A model generated the notes under the pieces. That model was not told the DNA's origin. It searched no databases and was given only the letters and a program-made list of their open reading frames with translations. This document shows positions 24,679 through 34,338 of a stretch of DNA of 64,000 nt, in pieces. The position numbers and the translations under genes were made by a program. The first letter of the stretch is position 1. Each line of letters starts with the position of its first letter. The stretch covers positions 5,890,001 through 5,954,000 of the forward strand of contig JAHRBC010000002.1 of assembly GCA_022702545.1 (NCBI GenBank), read 5' to 3'. Source of the DNA: Phycomyces nitens. Taxonomy: Eukaryota; Mucoromycota; Mucoromycetes; Mucorales; Phycomycetaceae.

Positions 24679-27182
24679 ATGACACAAAGATTCTCAGAGT
24701 ATGAAAAGGCTCTCTATCGAACCATGGCCCAAGGGATTCTGATGGGTGTACCTCTTCTTCAAACTGAGAAAAATATAAGATACAGTCGTTCGTTTGAAGA
24801 ATGGAAGAATACACCAGATGGCCAAATAGAGTATGAAAATATCAAAAACGGCCTATCAAATCGCCAAAGTCGCGCTTCATTGGCAAAGATCAGAGTAGCG
24901 GCCAGCAATAACAATGCCAATAATAATGCCAATGCCAATTCTAATTCGCCTACTCTGCCAGCCGAATCTAAATCAGCCAGCACCACAAAATCAAACGAGA
25001 CTGCAAACCATGAAACGAACGACCGTCAAAAGGCACCAGCCGCAATGGGCAGCAAGGTGAAGCGAGAGAGATTAAATGAACCCGACAAAGCTCCACCAAA
25101 AAGAAGTCGCGCTCTTGAAAAGGGCTTGCCGAGAAAGTCAGGCACACCTCTATTTAAAAGTGAACAGACATTGAGTCCGGGACCAAAATCGGGTGCCAAG
25201 GTAGTGCTCAAGAAGGCCCGTCGGTTGACAAAGACAAAACGTGAGAATACAAAAGATCGTACCTAGTATGCCTTGATTATGTTACTAGCCATCTCCTAAA
25301 CTCATATAATTTATATACATATACATATATACATATACACATATATACATATATATATATATATGCACACACGCACATATATATATATATGTATGTATGT
25401 ATGTATATATGTATATATGTGTGTATATATATGTATATGTATATGTATATAGCTAGAAGAAAGAAGCCAGCATTGTCACTTGAACAGCCCCAAGGTGTTG
25501 ATGACATCTTCCCACTACAGATTGACCCAAAGGATTTGGTTATATATCGTGATAAGATCATTGGCGAAGGGTATACTGGACTTGTGTTAAAGGCAGCCTA
25601 CAAGGGTATCGATGTCGCCTGCAAATGCAGAAGACATAGCCGTATGCGCATAACATACAACCAGAACATTAGACATGAACTAGAGTATGCGGCCAAGCTG
25701 TCTTGCTGTCGGTTCATAAACAAGTACATTGGTCTGGTAGACTGCGTGTACAGCGATATGACCTTTCTACCCAAGCTCAAGGCCGACGCGTTTCGTGGTA
25801 ATCAAGAGGTTCGTGATGTATATGTTATCCAACAATACTATGAGAATGGCGATCTACGCGAGTACTTGGAAAAAAGAGGTATTCAAATACACAATATTCA
25901 AATACACTATTGACATTTTGTCCTGTAGGCCAGAATCTCCATCCCTTTGAAGTGCTTCAGATTGCGATTTCTCTATTTGCCGCCTTGACAGATGCCCACA
26001 AGCTGGACATTGGGATTGTTGATCTAAAACTAGAGAACATCCTGGTCTGTACTGCTGATGTACTAAACACACTGCCCTAAGCTCATCCCAAATCCTACCC
26101 TTTCACAGATCGACTCTGCTGGATCTGGCTGGCTTACTGACTTTGGGTAAATTTGTTATGAAGATATTCAATAGGCAAAATGCAAAATGCAAAATGCAAA
26201 ATGCAAAATGCAAAATGCAAAATTCAAAATTCAAAATGCAGCTAATATATTGTCCATCCGTAGATCTTGCGTCGAATTCAAAGGTGAAAATGAGGTATAC
26301 TTACCAATGGAGTTGAAATGGACAAAGGAAGTAGCAGCCCCTGGTAAGTTTCTGTCCATGGACACGTTTGGATACTAAGTAGACGTATTAGAAATGATAC
26401 AAGACCGAATCTTTACAAAGAAATCAGACGTGTTTATGGCCACTGTGATTCTGTGTGAGATCATGACTCCCAGATTGACAGATACCCAGTTTTATGAGCA
26501 AGTTGTCATTCGATCAAAGAATGGAATCGAGTTTAGGACAGATGCCATTGCACCAATGTACAGACACTTTCTCAGGTTGCTAAAGAGTGGATTGCATTAC
26601 AATTACCAGGACAGAAACTCTGCAATGGAAGGGCTTCAGTATCTGGAGAACATGCGAACGGCTTCGTTTAAGAACCTTATTGAGCCCCTTGCACCTCTTG
26701 AGATTCAGGATTCCCAACAAGAAAAGTCAAAGCCAAAGCCAAAACCAAAGCCAATGCAAAAGCCAATGCAAAAGATAATGCCAAAGCCTACTGCTAAGCG
26801 CACTAGTGTTATTGGCATAAGCCGAAAGAAGCGTGAAAAAGGTGAATTCATTTAGTCTGATGTGTATAATCATCATTAATTTACCAATATGTAATAAACA
26901 TCTTAAAATACATGTGAAAACGATGAAAAAGAGGATCAACATCAAGATGACCTTGAAGGCTCTCAAGACCATCTTGCACTCAAAAAACAGGATCCCGTCG
27001 CCAATGACCCAAATCAGCCACCCGAACCTGAACATTCCAATCAGACCGACCTTTCTACTGCTCGAGATCCCGATCAATGCCCTCTTGCCATCAATCAAGT
27101 GAACAATGCCATGTCACAGGAAGAGCTCCCTGGTGATGCTTCAGATGTATTTTCTGATGCAAGTAGCTATCACACTATATAG
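24679..27182 (+). CDS. Divergent protein kinase-domain protein (about 643 aa)
   Basis: Seven exons join in phase: 24679-25240, 25453-25878, 25929-26044, 26109-26146, 26264-26343, 26383-26841 and 26932-27182. Residues 1-190 are a non-kinase N-terminus, first acidic/aromatic, then Asn/Lys-rich and basic ([13 protein letters not shown]), possibly nuclear. The kinase domain follows: glycine loop [10 protein letters not shown], lysine in DVACK, catalytic loop [10 protein letters not shown] and DFG in LTDFG, then [12 protein letters not shown] in the C-lobe. The catalytic loop has VD where HRD is normal, but keeps Asp and Asn. The tail has Lys-Pro repeats and an acidic Gln/Asp-rich end. The first donor could instead be at 25259, which has the same phase. 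The 39-nt intron 26344-26382 is very short but has a TACTAAG branch site and removes an in-frame stop. The substrate is unknown. Confidence 0.8.
26175..26237. repeat. 7-bp tandem repeat (GCAAAAT) in a kinase intron
   Basis: Seven exact copies of GCAAAAT followed by two TCAAAAT variants, lying in the intron between the DFG-encoding exon and the next. The repeat ends about 25 nt before the acceptor and may vary in copy number. Confidence 0.9.
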
Positions 27183-27892
27183 GACTAGTAGTATGCTTAT
27201 AATCAATTGTATCATATCATTTATTGTCTTGATATTATTATTATTATTATTATTGTTTTGGCCCTTGTTCTTATTCAATACCACTTATTTCTTACTGTAT
27301 GGCCCATTTCAAAGTTTACCCACAGGATCGCTTGTTGAACGTCTTTTGATTTTGTACGGCGATTCATATATACACGCTGTAAAAGTACCCGTTAAAAAGT
27401 TCAAGCGTAAAGTACGTTTTTAGCTCAGTTGGACTAAAAAGTTGTATTGGTGAATTTGTACAGAAAAAAGAAAAAAGAAAAAAAGAAAAGATTGAATCGA
27501 TAAACCATCAAGAACGTGATGCAATAAGCCATGGGCAGTGAATTACAAGTAATCTGGATCGGGGTCTCTTGGTCATCTTTTGAACAAGTTAGACCATGTT
27601 TCAATCGATTGCAAAAATGTATGTGCATTTTGTACGCCAACGATTGTTGAGCAGATTTAGGAAAAGATGTGAACAAGCCATATGGATAAAACTGAATATT
27701 TTGTATATTAATAAATAACAAAACTTTATTCTCATTAGTCTCTAATAACATGCTTCATTTTCAGTCGAGTTTTATGATGCGTACAATGTATATGTATAGT
27801 CTTTTCTTTCTTTCTTCAAGAAACAGGAGGATCTTGCTTGGATTTGTATGGAATAGGATTAAGTTGGTGGTATTGTGGGGCATATTGACCGT
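27183..27892. other. Convergent intergenic gap, kinase / SKT5
   Basis: Both flanking genes end here. The gap holds a (TTA)n tract (27236-27255), an A/G-rich tract (27464-27490) and no supported gene. Both terminators must lie within it. Confidence 0.45.
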
Positions 27893-29350
27893 CTATACAC
27901 TATCTTGATTTGAGACCAGAATCGTACTCTCCTCTTGAGATTCAACCCGTTTTTTGGCTTCCATGTGCCCTAGTTGCACTGCTCTGCCGAACCATTTTTT
28001 GGCATCCTTTGGTACAGGACTATCGAGTCCAATTCCACGTTCACAGTAGTATCCTATTACATAACATGCCTTGGCCATTGACCACCGATCCCTGGTACTC
28101 AGGGTGGCTGCCTTGCGTGCCCACAGATAGGCCTGTCTGTCAGACTGCTCAAGTACATCCTTGGAGCCTGTGAGGTACCAAGCAGACAGGGCCAATGCTC
28201 CTTCAGGATTGCCCTGTTCTGCCGCAAGAGAATGCCAATAGATAGACTGGGCAGGATCCTCTTTGACCAGATCCCCATGCTCATACATTTCCCCGAGTCT
28301 GACCTGACTGACGGCATGCCCAAGATTTGCTGCCTTGTGCAAGAGTTCTAGTCCATAGGCCTGGTCAGTAATGATACCCGTGTCGTTGTATTCGCCAGTA
28401 ATCTGTATCATGGCCAGTGTGTACAGGGCATGGGGACATTCTGGAGACGCAGCACTGGCAGCTCTTTGCAACCAGGCCATTGCCTCGCGTGGTGAGGGTG
28501 TTTGGTCACATAGACCTTGGAGAAGAATGATGCCTAGCTTGTACATGCTCCGTATATTGGACATCACGGCTGCCTTGCGATAGAATGCCATTGCTCTTGC
28601 TTCGTCTCGCCTAGTTCCAATCCCAAGCTCATAGCATACTCCGACCCTATAAGTTGCCTCGGCATGGCTTTGCTTGGACGCTTGGATATACCACAAGAAT
28701 GCCCGTTCATGGTTGATAGGTATCCCAAGCGCACCCATCCCAAAGCAATTGGCCAATATGAATTGTGCTTCACTGTTTCCACTCTTACCGCGTTCTTGGC
28801 CAACCATGGCTAGTTTCTTGAGGATTCGTTGGGATTCTAATACCATTGTGTTGCTCAGGCAATTCTCCTTGTTTTTCCGTGGCTGGTCTTTGGCTGGACA
28901 TTGTGATGCAGAGTACATGAGATGGTTGCAAAGCGAGAGAATGACATTTGGATTTCCAGTCGCATTTGCCTGTTCGCACATCGAATACACCTGCTCGTTT
29001 GATGCTGGGGTTGCCCAGGGAGAACTAACTTGATAAGCTGAGCTAAAGATGGGTGGAGTCTGGGATCCAAGGGTTGATTTCCGGATGAGTTTCTGATGGG
29101 TTTCCAAAGGACGCTGTTCCAAGGCCTCATCGGGTGCCTTGTGGCGATAGAGGCCAGAGTACTCGTCAAAGTACCACTGGCCGACCTTTGAGGCCTGGAG
29201 TCTGCTGCGATACTCGTGGCTTATTTCGGCCGGCCGAAAGATATCGTGGAGGTCAATTGAATGGTGGTCGTCGCTTGGGTCTGATTTTGGAGATAGGGTG
29301 GTAGAGAGACTTGGGGTCCTATGGATACTCATTTGTCTAATGAAATGCAA
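27893..29350 (-). CDS. SKT5: SKT5/CHS4-type Sel1-repeat protein (485 aa)
   Basis: Skt5/Chs4 proteins activate or localise class IV chitin synthase at the cell surface and septum. The frame is intronless. An N-terminal region with a WYFDEYSGLYR block (residues about 58-68) precedes a helical segment. A run of Sel1-like repeats follows (about 185-470), for example AQFILANCFGMGALGI, ATYRVGVCYELGIGTRRDEARAMAFY and SQVRLGEMYEHGDLVKEDPAQSIYW. It lacks the C-terminal CaaX prenylation box of yeast Skt5 and ends NQDSV, as some paralogues do. Translation may start at the first Met or at Met7 (MSIHRTPS). The Sel1 fold is certain; the chitin role is inferred from family resemblance. Confidence 0.8.
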   Translation of the reverse strand: MHFIRQMSIHRTPSLSTTLSPKSDPSDDHHSIDLHDIFRPAEISHEYRSRLQASKVGQWYFDEYSGLYRHKAPDEALEQRPLETHQKLIRKSTLGSQTPPIFSSAYQVSSPWATPASNEQVYSMCEQANATGNPNVILSLCNHLMYSASQCPAKDQPRKNKENCLSNTMVLESQRILKKLAMVGQERGKSGNSEAQFILANCFGMGALGIPINHERAFLWYIQASKQSHAEATYRVGVCYELGIGTRRDEARAMAFYRKAAVMSNIRSMYKLGIILLQGLCDQTPSPREAMAWLQRAASAASPECPHALYTLAMIQITGEYNDTGIITDQAYGLELLHKAANLGHAVSQVRLGEMYEHGDLVKEDPAQSIYWHSLAAEQGNPEGALALSAWYLTGSKDVLEQSDRQAYLWARKAATLSTRDRWSMAKACYVIGYYCERGIGLDSPVPKDAKKWFGRAVQLGHMEAKKRVESQEESTILVSNQDSV

Positions 29351-30615
29351 AGAAGACGAGGGTGGATAGAATGATGATATTTGGTTGATGGTATAGATTG
29401 GTTTTTTTATTATTATTATTAATATTAATATTAATATTATTAGTATTAATGTCTATTTGTTATTCTCGAGTATTATGATATAAATATTCCGATTTTGCTT
29501 GGATTCTAATTGTCATTACTATCAAATAACAATTGGAGTTGCAAGAAGTCAAGAGTGTGCGGCCAATTATTATTACTTTTTGGGGGGCCACAAGTCTTTA
29601 TAACGTATTTTTTTTGGGGGGGAGGGAGAGGGAGGTACAATTGCATTCCCGAGACCTTTTTGTACAAGATCTTTGTAGGTGCCTTGGGACTATGGGATTC
29701 TTCCTGTTTTTTCCCCTCTGTTGGCCATAAGAAGAAGAAGTGTGTGGAGTACTTGCTTGTGTGACGTTGTTTGACGGCACAATTGGTTTTCCCATTCTGA
29801 TAATCTAAAGAAGATCCTTATAATGTTATTAGTAAAGACAACCTTTTAACCCAACAGATCCAGTATAATTTTGACCCCGATCTGATAGTGAATCTATCGG
29901 CTAAAAGAAACTCATGGCTTACGATTGGTCCCTATAGATCTCCGATGGACCATAGAAAGAAGTAAAGGTCAAATCGATACCCAAAAACCGTCTACCAGAC
30001 ACTCAAATGGCTCAGGAACAAGGCTCTGTTGCTGTCCTTGTTTGGCAGTCAAGGCCACCAAGACCATACCTTTGGTTTAGAAAAAGAGGTCGAAATCTCT
30101 AAAAGTGGCTTGTGGGTTACCAGCATCTCCGGACACACCCGTACCTCTTTGATAATTGATAGTTTGCTGGACTCTCTGCTTTCCAGTGGCAAAATATGGC
30201 CGTACCTTTTTGGCCGCCAATGAGCCGGAGCACAACGTCACCAGGCGGTTGTACGAACAAGGCCTCTCTGTCCACATCAGGTAAGTGCATGTGATGTAGA
30301 CCTTGTTCTGTTCCGAGCACTCCCATTACCCCGCATTCACCATACACTGGCAACTGTGATTGGCTGATATGCTGCTTACGAAGGGCGAATGTGAGGTGGG
30401 GATAGCGGAGATTATCTAAACAAGGGCACCCCTTTTAGCAGTATTCTTTGGCTACATCAAACACCCACTGGGTAGGTCAGGTCGGCTATAGAAGCATATG
30501 AAGATGACAAAATGGCTTATAAGCCCGCTTTGGCTTTATATAAGCTCGCCCAAGACTTCCCTGGATTGAAATCCTCTTTTTTTTTCTTTCTTTTCCTTCA
30601 ACGACGACAGCCAAT
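29351..30615. promoter_or_regulatory. Divergent intergenic region upstream of SKT5 and SFC1
   Basis: This 1.27-kb gap separates divergent SKT5 and SFC1. It holds an (ATT)n tract at 29406-29448, poly-T/poly-G near 29608-29622, and no supported gene. Near SFC1 a TATA-like TTTATATAA lies at 30535-30543, about 75 nt before the ATG. A pyrimidine-rich leader (30570-30598) follows, typical of highly expressed fungal genes. Assignment of the TATA box is by position and sequence only. Confidence 0.5.
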
Positions 30616-31714
30616 ATGAGCAAGAACGGAAACACCAAAAAGACACCTCTCCTCACCCATCTTGTCGCCGGTGGTGCTGCTGGCTTCATGGAGGCATGCA
30701 CTTGCCATCCTCTCGATACCATCAAAGTCAGAATGCAACTCGCCAAGAATGTCCAAAGAAGCGCTGCTGTAAGTCTTATTTTGACAATGTCTACTGGTCC
30801 TAACACACTTTACAGGGCAAGCGTCTTGGTTTCTTGGGTGTAGGTGTAAAGATCGTCAAGACCGAGTCCTTCTGGGCCCTCTACAAGGGTCTCGGTGCCG
30901 TTGTTTCTGGCATTGTCCCCAAGATGGCCATTCGATTCAGTTCGTTTGAGCTTTACAAGGAGTGGATGGCTGATGAGAATGGTCATGTCAGCACTGGATC
31001 CGTCTTCCTTGCTGGTCTTGCTGCCGGTACCACAGAAGCCATTGCCGTCGTTTCTCCTATGGATTTGATCAAGATTCGCCTGCAGGCTCAGCGTCACTCT
31101 ATGGCCGATCCCATGGATATCCCCAAGTACCGCAACGCACCCCACGCTGCCTACACCATTGTCAAGGAAGAGGGTATTACTGCTCTCTACAAGGGTGTAA
31201 CCTTGACTGCTCTCAGACAAGGTAAGAAATTTAGTAACTAGATGGAGATAGAGAGAGAGAGGGGAATCCAGAAGAAAGTTAGTTTATTAATTCACCCACC
31301 CTCTCCACAGCTACCAACCAGGCTGCCAACTTCACTGCCTACCAGGAGTTCAAGCACTACGCCAAGCGCGTCCAGAACCTCGAGGAGTTGCCCTCTTACC
31401 AGCATCTTATCTTGGGTGGTGTTTCTGGTGCTATGGGTCCTCTCTCTAATGCTCCTATCGATACCATCAAGACCCGTATCCAGAAGTCCAGTGCCCCTGG
31501 CTCTGGATGGGAGCGCTTCAAGTTTGTTACAACCGAGATCATGCAAAAGGAAGGACCTCGCGCATTCTACAAGGGTTTGACACCTCGTCTGTTGCGTGTT
31601 GCCCCCGGTCAGGCCGTTACCTTTATGGTCTACGAAAAGGTCAAGTCATGGCTCGACCTGGTTAACGACAAGGTCTCTGAGAACGAGACTGTCAAGCTTA
31701 CTGCCCAAAAGTAA
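30616..31714 (+). CDS. SFC1: Mitochondrial succinate/fumarate carrier
   Basis: Sfc1/Acr1 exchanges cytosolic succinate for mitochondrial fumarate, linking the glyoxylate cycle to gluconeogenesis during growth on two-carbon compounds. Three exons (30616-30768, 30816-31221, 31311-31714) give 320 aa, the normal carrier length. The three carrier repeats each show the PxD/E-x-x-K/R signature: HPLDTIKVRMQ, SPMDLIKIRLQAQ and APIDTIKTRIQ. Family features include FSSFELYKEWM after repeat 1 and RLLRVAPGQAVTFMVYE near the end. The second intron (31222-31310) has a GTAAG donor. Coding sequence is rich in C-ending codons (ACC, CTC, AAG), suggesting strong expression. Confidence 0.95.
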
Positions 31715-33369
31715 AGCAAAACAAAGCAAAGTAAAGTAAAAAAGATATCAGCCATATCACCAATAGACCCGCCACCTTTTGAAGAAGAAGGATTTATATA
31801 TATTATATATATATATAAAGACATTAAGAGCTCTTCCATCAATGCTTCCCTTTCCTCTTATATCTCTCCCTGTAATCAGTTTCCTGCAGTTCCGCCGTCT
31901 CTCTATATTTTTGAAAATAAATTATGTTATCAGAGAAAAGAAATAAGTGTTTGGGATCCCTAGACATGTGAAGACCAGTGGTAGTAGTAGTAGTAGTTAG
32001 TTGCCAGTCATTTCTCAAATTTTAAGTGCAATTTTTGAGGCTCAAACTTGTTCCTTTTTTTTTTTAAGATTTGTACCAGGCAAACAAAGACGATCTTCTT
32101 CTTGGGGTCTGTGATGAAGAATTTGAAACCGAAAATTGTATATAAAGATAATTAAATTATAAAACAATTTCATATTCTGCACCAAAGTGTACAAATATTG
32201 GTACATTTGCAAAAAGTAATAATAATAATATATATAGATGTGGTTGACTTTGGACCCATGGGTGGGGGGTATCTTATCAGATTGGGACCCTCCCTCTTTT
32301 TTTATTATTACTATTATTATTTATGACTGCACAGCACCAAGTGATAATTATGGATATTGTCAATTGGATTTTGACTTGGTCAGCACGTGCCAGATCTATA
32401 GCTGATGACTGATTGCAGCGTAGATCATATAGTTGAACCGTAAACGTTTTGCCTTGGAAATTATTATTATTAATATTAATATTAATTCGTATTGGTATTG
32501 GTTATTCCCCACAACTAACTAGTTATCCCAGCTCATTATCATTTAACTACACGTTTTAATATTCTTTATTTTATTTTTTCGTACATGTTCAAACTTGCAG
32601 AATGTGCGATACTGTTGGCCAATAAAATTAGAGGCACTTTTATTGCGCTTACCGATCATCGCAACTATTTCTATTTTTTTTAATTACCGTCATCTCGAGT
32701 CAGCTACACAAAAAAAAAAGGTTTTTACAAAATCAATGGCTTACAAGAAGCTAATACTTGACTATCGAGACTAGGATTCTTACCATTGTTTGTATGAGCC
32801 AATTGACATGATGTGTGCTCATCAAGTAGCTTGTTAAACACCAAGAATCCTTGGCGCTGATCCGAATGGGAGCAAGCTTTAATTTGGAAATAAAATTCAA
32901 ATGGTTCCAAACTTGCTCTAGAAAAAGAAGAAGAGTCAAGGCAACGGAAAGCAATAAATAAAATGGAAAGAACCAAAAGAAGAGAGAGAGATCTTGGGAC
33001 AACCATAAAAACAAACAAGAGGGGATAAACAAGATCAAGCCGGCCATCTTATCAAGAAACATTGAAAAGTCTTTAAATAATCTCTTGGTTCTGTTGTACT
33101 TTATGATTTATACATTTTTGGCTCATATTTGCCAGATTATCAGTTTTCTAAAGACTCAATATATTACAGCATCAAAGCCAACCCTCTAAAGCACACAAGG
33201 GCCTAATACAGACTGTCGAGAATGTATAAAGTGCTTCGAGACAAGACATTCAACTGTTTTCTATTGCAAAGGAGGTTTGCCGTGTCATTGACAATTAATA
33301 CGCCCATTCCAAATACTCTAATCTTGAATAGTTTTTTATTATTATTATTCATTTGAATTTTTCTTTTTA
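31715..33369. other. Gene-poor stretch downstream of SFC1
   Basis: No supported gene. (TA)n near 31796-31816, (GTA)n near 31981-31995 and (ATT)n tracts near 32464-32484 are visible. A minus-strand frame at 32725-33018 opens with a hydrophobic leader, but I see no homology, so it is not called. Confidence 0.4.
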
Positions 33370-33992
33370 AAAAAAGGAAGTTGTATGGGGAAGCGTTTTG
33401 GATATCAAGTCAAAAAAAATTCCAAGGAGAAACAAAGGAAGTGAGGTTCAGAGGAGTGATATATACAGACGGTGTTGACGGGTCTGTATTGAAGCAGAGC
33501 AGCAAGACAAAAATAAAAGACAATGTCTTTGGTGGAAAATGAAGTCTAATACTTTGAAAATTTAAAGAAAGAAGGGGCTTTAGATTAGTGTCAGTAAATG
33601 CATGTTTGGTGATCTTGGGCGCCGTTATTTTCTTTACTTTATTCAAAAAGATAGCACTGAAATAAGATCTATCTACAGATATACAATAAATCAAAAAGCG
33701 GTTGAAAAAATAAAAAATAAATCAGAAAGATCGGGAACAGCATAAAGACAGATCATATTATTGCAGCCGAGCTCTCCCTGTCCCAACATAATTCTTCAAC
33801 CAACAAACAAAAAAGCCAAAATCACCCCAGAAATAAAAGTATATTATGCAAATAAAGATAATCCTACCAAAGAAGATTGTCATATCAGTGGGCTACTTTC
33901 GTTCAGAGAACTAGGATTTTCAAGCGTTATTAATCAGCTACAGGCAAATAAACGCTTGGCCAAGAATATTCGGAAAAGGTTTTGTCATGATG
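33370..33992 (+). pseudogene. Fanzor (TnpB-family nuclease) relic
   Basis: Three blocks in shifted frames match the order of the Fanzor protein family, eukaryotic relatives of TnpB/Cas12 that act as RNA-guided nucleases. First comes a pre-RuvC block with FRGVIYTDGVDGSVLKQ (33440-33500). Next is the RuvC-I block KCMFGDLGRRYFLYF followed by YRYTINQKAVE (33594-33710); the catalytic Asp is kept but the usual DPGRRDLL is altered to DLGRRYFL. Then comes the block LLSFRELGFSSVINQ and QANKRLAKNIRKRF (33893-33980), the bridge to RuvC-II. Sequence ends before RuvC-II and the zinc finger, exactly where a Tc1-type end begins. Frameshifts and stops make it non-functional. No guide-RNA region could be defined. 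Identification rests on recalled family motifs. Confidence 0.68.
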
Positions 33993-34150
33993 CTACACTG
34001 AGTGAGAGAAATTAAAGAAGCATTTTATAGTCTGAAAGACTTTAAAAGAAAAACAGCGCTTATTCGTACATCAAAAAAGATTGAGAAAAATGTAATGAGT
34101 ATAGAAGTTCCAGAACGGATACAAAGGAGGAGTCTTTTCTTTCAAAATAT
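33993..34150 (-). mobile_element. Solo Tc1-type end fragment
   Basis: About 150 nt beginning CACTGAGTGAGAGAAATTAAAG closely match the left ends of the Tc1 copies at 19160 and 38700, then similarity stops near 34146. It directly follows the sequence CTA at the break in the Fanzor frame, so it abuts a TA dinucleotide as expected for Tc1/mariner insertion. The rest of the transposon is missing. Confidence 0.75.
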
Positions 34151-34208
34151 ACTGGTTTTCCTGTTAGAATTTGCGCACTTAACAAACAAGTGTGCGCACT
34201 AGCATATA

Positions 34209-34333
34209 TTGCGCATTTGACAATCTTTATTGGCGCACTTGCTAATAATTATTGGTGGTCTAATGCAGAAGGCCCGGGAAAAAAGCAAACAATTATTGGC
34301 AAGTGCACCAATAAAGATTTTCAAATGCGCAAA
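34209..34333. repeat. Inverted repeat element (MITE-like)
   Basis: Two arms of about 45 nt, 34209-34253 and 34288-34333, are reverse complements with a few mismatches (left arm begins TTGCGCATTTGACAATC; the right arm read in reverse begins TTGCGCATTTGAAAATC). The spacer is about 34 nt and GC-richer (GGCCCGGG). No coding content. A smaller inverted repeat (TGCGCACTT / AAGTGTGCGCA) lies just upstream at 34172-34198. Confidence 0.85.
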
Positions 34334-34338
34334 ATAAT

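Noticed and set aside
25277..25561. Tyr/Ile-rich frame over the TA repeats at the kinase intron
   Set aside because: It is translation of (TATG)n/(TA)n simple repeats inside the first intron.
27421..27432. TAGCTCAGTTGG, a match to the tRNA A box
   Set aside because: No B box (GGTTCGANTCC) or acceptor-stem pairing follows within 90 nt, so there is no tRNA gene.
32725..33062. Overlapping minus-strand frames with hydrophobic leaders
   Set aside because: Two competing frames over the same DNA, no homology and no plausible promoter; the hydrophobic part follows from a GA/AG-rich tract read in reverse.
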